Positions 59,293 to 64,000 of a stretch of 64,000 bases of DNA are shown here, piece by piece. How positions within the stretch are numbered: the stretch's first letter is position 1; the number at the start of each line of letters is the position of its first letter. Position numbers and translations under genes: made by a program. This stretch comes from Pseudomonas fluorescens. Its GTDB lineage: Bacteria; Pseudomonadota; Gammaproteobacteria; Pseudomonadales; Pseudomonadaceae. Location of the stretch: NCBI RefSeq assembly GCF_902497995.1, contig NZ_CABVII010000012.1:115379-179378 (forward strand), in the 5' to 3' direction. The notes under the pieces are model-generated. The model did not search any database. It was given only the letters and a program-made list of their open reading frames with translations, and was not told the origin of the DNA.

Positions 59293-60219
59293 TCAGGACG
59301 GAGTCGGGTGCAAATCACAATTGCGTCCGGCCTTGGCCAGCTGGCCAGGCACTTCATGGCCCAGCAGCGCCGGCAACCCTCGGGACAACTTCAGCAACAG
59401 CGGCAGATCGATGCCGGTATGAATGCCGATTTCATCGCACAGGTTCACCAGGTCTTCGGTGCAGATATTGCCCGAGGCTCCCGGTGCAAACGGGCAACCA
59501 CCGAGACCACCCAATGCCGCGTCGAAACGTCGGGCACCGGCCTCATAGGCCGCCAGCACGTTGCACAGGCCGAGGCCGCGGGTGTTGTGGAAATGCAAGG
59601 TCAGGTCCGCTGGCGAAACCCGCTGCAATACCCGTCGCACCAGCCGATCGACCTGCCGCGGATTGGCCATGCCGGTGGTGTCGGCCAGGGTAATGCCCTG
59701 GATGCCGAGTTCCTGATAGGCGTCGACGATCTGCAGCACGCGGTCCTCATCGATCCTGCCTTCGAACGGGCAACCGAAGGTGGTGGCGATGCTGCCATTG
59801 AGCCGCACCCTCGTGCCGCCCACGTAGTGCACGATCTCGCCGAACGCAGCCAAGGAGGCTTCGCAACGCATGCGCATGTTTGCCAGGTTGTGAGTCTGGC
59901 TGGCGGACATCACCAGGTTCAGCTCGTCGGCCCTGGCCGCCAGCGCCCGTTGCGCGCCTTTGAGGTTGGGGATCAAGGCGACGTAGATCACCCCCGGTTG
60001 CCGGGCAATACCCTTGAACACCTGCTCACCATCGCGCAGCGCCGGGATTGCCTTGGGCGAGACGAACGAACCCGCCTCGATGCGGCTGAAACCGGCCAGC
60101 GACAGCTGATCGACCAGCGCAATCTTGTCGACGGTTTCGACCCAGGTCGGCTCGATTTGCAAGCCGTCGCGTGGGGAGACTTCCTGAACGATCAGGCTCT
60201 CGGAAAAATCAGTGATCAT
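59293..60219 (-). CDS. HMG-CoA lyase family protein
   Basis: 308-residue DRE-TIM metallolyase: QEVSPRDGLQIEP with the catalytic Arg-Asp, SFVSPKAIPAL, GITLADTTGMANP, metal-binding HFHNTRGLGLCN and the Cys loop GGLGGCPFAPGASGN. It cleaves a 3-hydroxy-3-methylacyl-CoA type thioester. It overlaps the CoA-transferase gene by ATGA, so that enzyme probably makes its substrate. Leucine-type HMG-CoA or another branched acid are both possible. Confidence 0.8.
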   Translation of the reverse strand: MITDFSESLIVQEVSPRDGLQIEPTWVETVDKIALVDQLSLAGFSRIEAGSFVSPKAIPALRDGEQVFKGIARQPGVIYVALIPNLKGAQRALAARADELNLVMSASQTHNLANMRMRCEASLAAFGEIVHYVGGTRVRLNGSIATTFGCPFEGRIDEDRVLQIVDAYQELGIQGITLADTTGMANPRQVDRLVRRVLQRVSPADLTLHFHNTRGLGLCNVLAAYEAGARRFDAALGGLGGCPFAPGASGNICTEDLVNLCDEIGIHTGIDLPLLLKLSRGLPALLGHEVPGQLAKAGRNCDLHPTPS

Positions 60220-61409
60220 TGCACCACCCCTTCAGTTTTCAGCCGCTCGATATCCGAGGCCGTCAGGCCCAGCCCCGCGAGAATGCCATCGGTGTGCTGG
60301 CCCAGACTCGGTCCGGACCAGTTCACGCCGCCGGGGGTTTCCGACATTTTCGGCACGATACCCGGCATCTTCACCCTGGTACCGCCAGGCAGCTCGGCAC
60401 TGAGCAGCATGTCCCGCGCCTGATAATGCGGGTCGGCGACGATGTCGGCCACCGAGTAGATGCGCCCGGCCGGAACCTCAGCGGCTTCCAGGGCCGACAG
60501 GACTTCGTCGATCGGCAGGCTGCTGGTCCAGTGGGTGATGGCGGCGTCGAGCAGATTGCTTTTGGCGGCACGACCGTCGTTATGGGCGAACTCCGGCGTT
60601 TCGGCCAGGTCATTACGACCGATGACGAGCATCAGGCGCTTGTAGATCGGGTCGCTGTTGCCGGCGATCACCACATAGGCGCCATCGGCCGTCAGATAGG
60701 TGTTGGAGGGCGCGATGCCCGGCAAGGCTCCGCCGCTGCGTTCACGCACATGGCCAAGCATGTCGTATTCCGGCACCAGGCTTTCCATGACGTTGAACAC
60801 GCTTTCGGCCAGGGACACATCGACCACTTGTCCGCCGCCCTGCCCGGTCTTGACCCGCAGCAGCGACATCAAGGCCCCGATCACCGCGTGCAGCGACGCC
60901 AGGGAATCGCCGAGGCTGACACCGACCCGGGCCGGTGGCGAACCGGGGGTGCCGGTGGTGTAGCGAATCCCGCCCATGGCCTCGCCGATCGCACCGAACC
61001 CCGGACGATCGCGGTACGGGCCGGTCTGGCCGTAACCGGAAATCCGCACCAGGGTCAGGTTGGGATTGAGGGCATGCAACACATCCCAACCCAGGCCGAG
61101 TTTTTCCAGGGCACCGGGGCGCAGGTTTTCGATCAGCACGTCGGCACTGGTCGCCAGTTGCTTGACCAGGTCGATGCCTTCGGGGGATTTCAGATTCAGC
61201 GCCAGGGATTTCTTGTTGCGCGATTGCAGGTACCACCACAACGAGGTGCCTTCGTGCAGCTTGCGCCATTTGCGCAGGGGGTCGCCCTGGCCCATGGCTT
61301 CGATCTTGATCACTTCGGCGCCGAACTCGGCGAGCATGCGGGCGGCGAACGGCGCGGCGATCAGCGTGCCGATCTCGATCACCTTGATGGCACTTAAGGG
61401 GGCAGTCAT
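60216..61409 (-). CDS. CaiB/BaiF-type (family III) CoA transferase
   Basis: 397 residues: IKVIEIGTLIAAPFAARMLAEFGAEVIKIE, the catalytic Asp region NLKSPEGIDLVKQLATSADVLIENLRPG, RISGYGQTGPYRDRPGFG and DSLASLHAVIGAL. Transfers CoA between acids, here likely from succinyl-CoA to the substrate of the overlapping lyase. Forms an operon with the lyase and perhaps the MFS gene. BaiF is in the same family, but the distance from the steroid cluster and lack of a box argue against a bile-acid role. Confidence 0.8.
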   Translation of the reverse strand: MTAPLSAIKVIEIGTLIAAPFAARMLAEFGAEVIKIEAMGQGDPLRKWRKLHEGTSLWWYLQSRNKKSLALNLKSPEGIDLVKQLATSADVLIENLRPGALEKLGLGWDVLHALNPNLTLVRISGYGQTGPYRDRPGFGAIGEAMGGIRYTTGTPGSPPARVGVSLGDSLASLHAVIGALMSLLRVKTGQGGGQVVDVSLAESVFNVMESLVPEYDMLGHVRERSGGALPGIAPSNTYLTADGAYVVIAGNSDPIYKRLMLVIGRNDLAETPEFAHNDGRAAKSNLLDAAITHWTSSLPIDEVLSALEAAEVPAGRIYSVADIVADPHYQARDMLLSAELPGGTRVKMPGIVPKMSETPGGVNWSGPSLGQHTDGILAGLGLTASDIERLKTEGVVQ

Positions 61410-61546
61410 CGCGGGGTACCTCTATGTTGTTCTTGGAATATGAGCCAAGGCTAGAGGACCGGGGGGTGATCAATCCAACCCTCAATCGGCAAGGGGCGTT
61501 CGTGAAACGCGAACGCTGCGCAAGATTACCGCGACCTCTGGTCAGT

Positions 61547-61626
61547 CTTCGCGGGCAAGCCTCGCTCCTACAGTTGATCGGCGGCGTACATAGATCCCTT
61601 GTAGGAGCGAGGCTTGCCCGCGAAGA
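61547..61626. repeat. REP inverted pair
   Basis: Two inverted REPs (GCGAGGC/GCCCGC subtype) at the ends of an 80-bp element between the LysR and CoA-transferase genes. The remainder of 61410-61650 holds no gene. Confidence 0.8.
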
Positions 61627-61650
61627 AGCCGGCCCATTCACAGAGAATTG

Positions 61651-62559
61651 TCAGACCACCCCACGCAACTGCTCAAACAACATCCGGCTCACCGGCGACA
61701 ATCCCGCTTCATCGCGCACCACCAGAATCAACGCCCGATCCGACCAGTCGTCCGTCAACGGCACCGCGTGCAATCCCAACGCCCGGCCAAACAATTCGTA
61801 AGCCTTGTGCGGCAGAATGCCAATGCCCATATTGGCCTGCACCATCCGACACATGGCATCGAAACCGGGCACATGAATCCGCAGCCGCAGCACTTTGCCG
61901 GCCTTGCGCGCCGCGGCATGGGTGCGCATGTTGATCGAACTGGCGGCGTGCAGGCCGACGTAGTCGCTGTCCAGGGTGTCGGCAAAAGCCAGGGCCGAGC
62001 GGCTCGCCAACGGATGATCGGGCAGCATCAGCACCACCAGCTTGTCCTGTCGATACAGCACGCTGTGCAGACCTTTGACGTCGCTGTCACTGGAGCAGAT
62101 CCCCAGGTCGGCCACTCCATCGAGCACCCCCTGGATCACCCCGGCGCTGGGGCGTTCCTCAAGGTCGGTCTTGACCTGGGGATGGCGCTCGGAAAAGTCT
62201 CGCAGGTCTTCCGGCAAAAACTGGATGATCGCCGAGAGATTGGCCAACATCCGCACATAGCCGCGAATGCCATGGCTATGTTCGCCCAGCTCAAGCCCCA
62301 TTTTCTCGACGTTGAACAGCATCTTCCGCGCATGATGCAACAGGGTTTCGCCGGCCGGCGTCAGGGTCATGCCCTTGGCCTGGCGCACGAACAGGCCGAT
62401 GCCCAGCGCCTCCTCCAGTTCCATCAACCGCTTGCTGGCCGCCGACACCGCAATCGCCTCGCGGTTTGCGGCACGGGTCAACGTACCTTCTTCGTGGACG
62501 GCGACGAACAGCTGGAGAGTGATCAGGTCGAGACGGCGGATCAGGCTTTTTTGCAGCAT
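61651..62559 (-). CDS. LysR-family transcriptional regulator
   Basis: 302 residues: N-terminal helix-turn-helix (LQLFVAVHEEGTLTRAANREAIAVSAASKRLMELEEALG, GIGLFVRQ) and a periplasmic-binding-like effector domain with LVVLMLPDHPLA and AMCRMVQANMGIGILPH. The frame is open far upstream, but only the segment from the Met at 62559 is LysR-like. Oriented toward the CoA-transferase operon, which it probably controls. Confidence 0.85.
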   Translation of the reverse strand: MLQKSLIRRLDLITLQLFVAVHEEGTLTRAANREAIAVSAASKRLMELEEALGIGLFVRQAKGMTLTPAGETLLHHARKMLFNVEKMGLELGEHSHGIRGYVRMLANLSAIIQFLPEDLRDFSERHPQVKTDLEERPSAGVIQGVLDGVADLGICSSDSDVKGLHSVLYRQDKLVVLMLPDHPLASRSALAFADTLDSDYVGLHAASSINMRTHAAARKAGKVLRLRIHVPGFDAMCRMVQANMGIGILPHKAYELFGRALGLHAVPLTDDWSDRALILVVRDEAGLSPVSRMLFEQLRGVV

Positions 62560-62650
62560 GGAGGGCTCGATGACTTCGGTTCGACTGAATCGGCAATATA
62601 GCCTACCACCCGCGACAGCCGCGTTGACCTTCGTCGCGTGGGGGTGAAGC

Positions 62651-62722
62651 CCCCAGTGCCTTGGCGATGTATTCGACGTTGCCAGTCTCAAACGCATCCA
62701 CCATGAAGACGGCGATTGCAAA
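62651..62722 (-). pseudogene. Remnant of a HigA-like addiction antidote gene
   Basis: On the minus strand a 24-residue stretch containing VDAFETGNVEYIAKALG resembles the core of HigA-type antidote proteins (AFETGD...YIAKALG). The helix-turn-helix part that should follow is absent and the sequence before it is unrelated. Looks like a broken fragment of a toxin-antitoxin gene. Confidence 0.4.
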
Positions 62723-62838
62723 GCTGATGACAGCTGGCGCAGGACTGGTGCTGGTTGGCAGCGCGGCAATGTGGCGCAAGTCCGGGTCGTGATAAAGTCG
62801 CCGCCCATCAGACCTTTTGCTTTGAGACGCCGACTGCA

Positions 62839-63858
62839 ATGACCGATTTCCAGGATGTCGATGCCCAGCTTGAAGACTGGAACGCCTTGCGCGCCACCGC
62901 CTCGTTCAGCGGCCTGCTGGTGGGCAATGGTGCCAGCCGCGCAGTGTGGGATGACTTCGGTTATGACTCGCTGTTTGAAAACGCCCGCACCGTCGAAGAA
63001 AAACCCATGAGCCAGTCCGAGCTGAGCGTGTTCGACGCGATGCAGACGCGCAGCTTCGAGCAGGTGCTCAGCGCGCTGAAAACCACCAGCCGGGTCAACA
63101 AGGCCCTCGCCGTCAGCTCCGCCGCACCGCGCAATCGCTACTACGCGATCAAGGAAGCGCTGATCAACACTGTGCATGCGGTGCATATTCCGTGGCGGTT
63201 GGTGGTGCCTTCGACTCTGGCGACGATCAGTCAGGAACTGGGCAGCTATCGGACGGTGTTCACCACCAACTACGACTTGCTCAACTACTGGGCGATCCAG
63301 CACCAGCCTGATGCAATCACGGACCTGTTCCAGGGTGCCGAGCCAAGCTTCGACCTGAGCGTCACGGCCACCGATAAAACCCGGCTGCTGTACCTGCACG
63401 GGGGCCTGCATCTGGTGCGCAACCAGGACGGCACGGCGCGCAAGCTGAAGTCGACCGAGGGTACCTTGCTCGGCAGTTTCGCCATCAACAACACGATCAA
63501 GACCCTCGACGACGTGCCGCTGTTCGTCAACGAAGGGCCGGCTCAGGACAAGCTCAAGACCATCCGCAGTTCGGATTATCTGTCGTTCTGCTATGAACAG
63601 TTGCTGGGGCATGGCGGTGGGTTGTGCATCTTCGGTCATGCCTTGGGCGAGCAGGACAGCCACATCATCCATGCGTTGCGCCAGGCGAAACCGACGGTGG
63701 TGGCGATCTCGATCAATCCACGCAGCAAGGCGTTCATCCAGCATCAGAAGCGGCATTACGCGAAGGTGTTCGAGGGGACGGGGGTTGAGTTGCGGTTTTT
63801 TGATTCGAAGAGCCATGCGCTCGGTAGCCCGAAGCTCACAGTCCCGGTCGAGGTCTAG
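62839..63858 (+). CDS. DUF4917, SIR2-like domain protein
   Basis: 339 residues with the SIR2-like pattern: LLVGNGASRAVWDDFGYDSLF near the N-terminus, RTVFTTNYDLLNYWA, LLYLHGGLHLV and LCIFGHALGEQDSHIIHAL. These correspond to the nucleotide-binding GNG, TTNYD and LHG motifs of SIR2-like defence and nucleotide-hydrolase families. No effector or nuclease partner is adjacent. Function unknown; an NAD-hydrolase or phage-defence role is possible. Start at 62839 begins the conserved part. Confidence 0.7.
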   Translation: MTDFQDVDAQLEDWNALRATASFSGLLVGNGASRAVWDDFGYDSLFENARTVEEKPMSQSELSVFDAMQTRSFEQVLSALKTTSRVNKALAVSSAAPRNRYYAIKEALINTVHAVHIPWRLVVPSTLATISQELGSYRTVFTTNYDLLNYWAIQHQPDAITDLFQGAEPSFDLSVTATDKTRLLYLHGGLHLVRNQDGTARKLKSTEGTLLGSFAINNTIKTLDDVPLFVNEGPAQDKLKTIRSSDYLSFCYEQLLGHGGGLCIFGHALGEQDSHIIHALRQAKPTVVAISINPRSKAFIQHQKRHYAKVFEGTGVELRFFDSKSHALGSPKLTVPVEV

Positions 63859-63885
63859 CTGCGACGCGGCTGCCCCTGTAATTGG

Positions 63886-63962
63886 ATGGACTCGCCCACG
63901 CCGAGGCGTCAATGCGCCACGGTGGCAGTCTAAACAGCCAACGACAGCGAGGGCGAGTCCAT
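63886..63962. mobile_element. Possible insertion-sequence end with 12-bp inverted repeats
   Basis: A 12-bp inverted pair, ATGGACTCGCCC (63886-63897) and its complement (63951-63962), encloses 53 bp just before an ATG at 63961. Such repeats at the 5' end of a new reading frame suggest an insertion sequence, perhaps of the IS110/IS1111 group, but the element is cut by the window edge. Confidence 0.35.
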
Positions 63963-64000
63963 GAAAAAGCATACTTCGATTGATCAATCATTGTCTTCTG
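63961..64000 (+). CDS. Start of a truncated reading frame, possibly a transposase
   Basis: Thirteen codons beginning MKKHTSIDQSLSS, with GAGGGCGAG before the ATG, run off the window. Too short to assign; transposase is suggested only by the inverted repeats upstream. Confidence 0.3.
   Translation, partial: MKKHTSIDQSLSS

Noticed and set aside
60216..61409. BaiF role for the CoA transferase in bile-acid metabolism
   Set aside because: Family membership alone; it pairs with an HMG-CoA-lyase-type gene, lies outside the steroid cluster and has no regulatory box.
62560..63987. Upstream extension of the LysR reading frame to 778 residues
   Set aside because: Only the part from 62559 is LysR-like; the rest lies antisense to the DUF4917 gene and is open only because of high GC.
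1..64000. tRNA, rRNA, replication origin or prophage
   Set aside because: No tRNA-like cloverleaf, rRNA sequence, DnaA-box cluster or phage structural genes were recognised.

Overview
The window is GC-rich, tightly packed DNA of fluorescent-pseudomonad type. The evidence is Pseudomonas-style REP palindromes with a RAYT transposase, a DUF6124-type gene and LysE/GGDEF/DUF4142 housekeeping genes. From the left edge to about 53.5 kb it carries an aerobic steroid catabolic cluster whose gene content fits C24 bile acids (9,10-seco pathway). From about 54.3 kb to the right edge it is ordinary chromosome: stress, signalling and transport genes, a CoA-transferase/HMG-CoA-lyase operon, a LysR regulator, a SIR2-like DUF4917 gene and possibly the first bases of an insertion sequence.

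Layout. 0-12.8 kb holds ring A/B degradation: a truncated TesD/HsaD-type hydrolase; a leftward operon HsaA-like oxygenase, KshB-like reductase, FadD3-like ligase, DUF1302 porin-like protein and OYE-type reductase; and a rightward unit 7alpha-HSDH-like SDR, tesE, tesF, tesG. 13-14.6 kb holds HsdA-like 3alpha-HSDH plus an SDR. 15-19.8 kb holds a TesR-like LuxR regulator, an RND/MMPL exporter and a YCF48 propeller. 20-28.2 kb is a six-gene leftward operon (OYE, FATP-type CoA ligase, metallo-beta-lactamase fold protein, DUF1302, aldolase, DUF35-MaoC). 28.6-33.2 kb has an MFS carrier, a SnoaL-like protein, a RAYT and DUF1329. 33.2-43.2 kb is a nine-gene side-chain operon (SDR, MaoC-DUF35, ACAD, MaoC, aldolase, three ACADs, CoA ligase). 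43.4-53.5 kb has an enoyl-CoA hydratase, 3beta/17beta-HSDH with ketosteroid dehydrogenase, an amidase with ALDH, and a flavin reductase with a second MFS carrier. A TetR gene follows.

How it fits together. The proteins would bring steroid across the envelope (DUF1302, DUF1329, YCF48, RND, MFS), perhaps deconjugate it (Tat amidase) and oxidise the ring hydroxyls (SDRs, KstD). They would then shorten the C5 side chain in two aldol-cleavage rounds (two ligases, four ACADs forming two pairs, two hydratase systems, two aldolases, one ALDH), and open rings A/B (KshB, HsaAB, TesD, then TesE/F/G). KshA and the extradiol dioxygenase TesB/HsaC are not in the window.

The strongest unlisted signal is a 16-bp box, GTCYNNNNNGACGATG. 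Nine exact copies lie in front of catabolic transcription units from 7.9 to 51.1 kb. All nine point toward the gene, mostly 53-73 bp (up to 114 bp) from the start codon, with a -10-like hexamer about 20-22 bp further on. A symmetric version and reverse-strand near-matches cover most remaining units, so this looks like the operator of one cluster-wide activator; the LuxR/TesR-like protein is the obvious candidate. The second signal is an expansion of 71-bp REP-containing tandem repeats (17 copies at 7.9-9.1 kb, smaller arrays elsewhere) that sit between these divergent promoters and on both sides of the RAYT gene.
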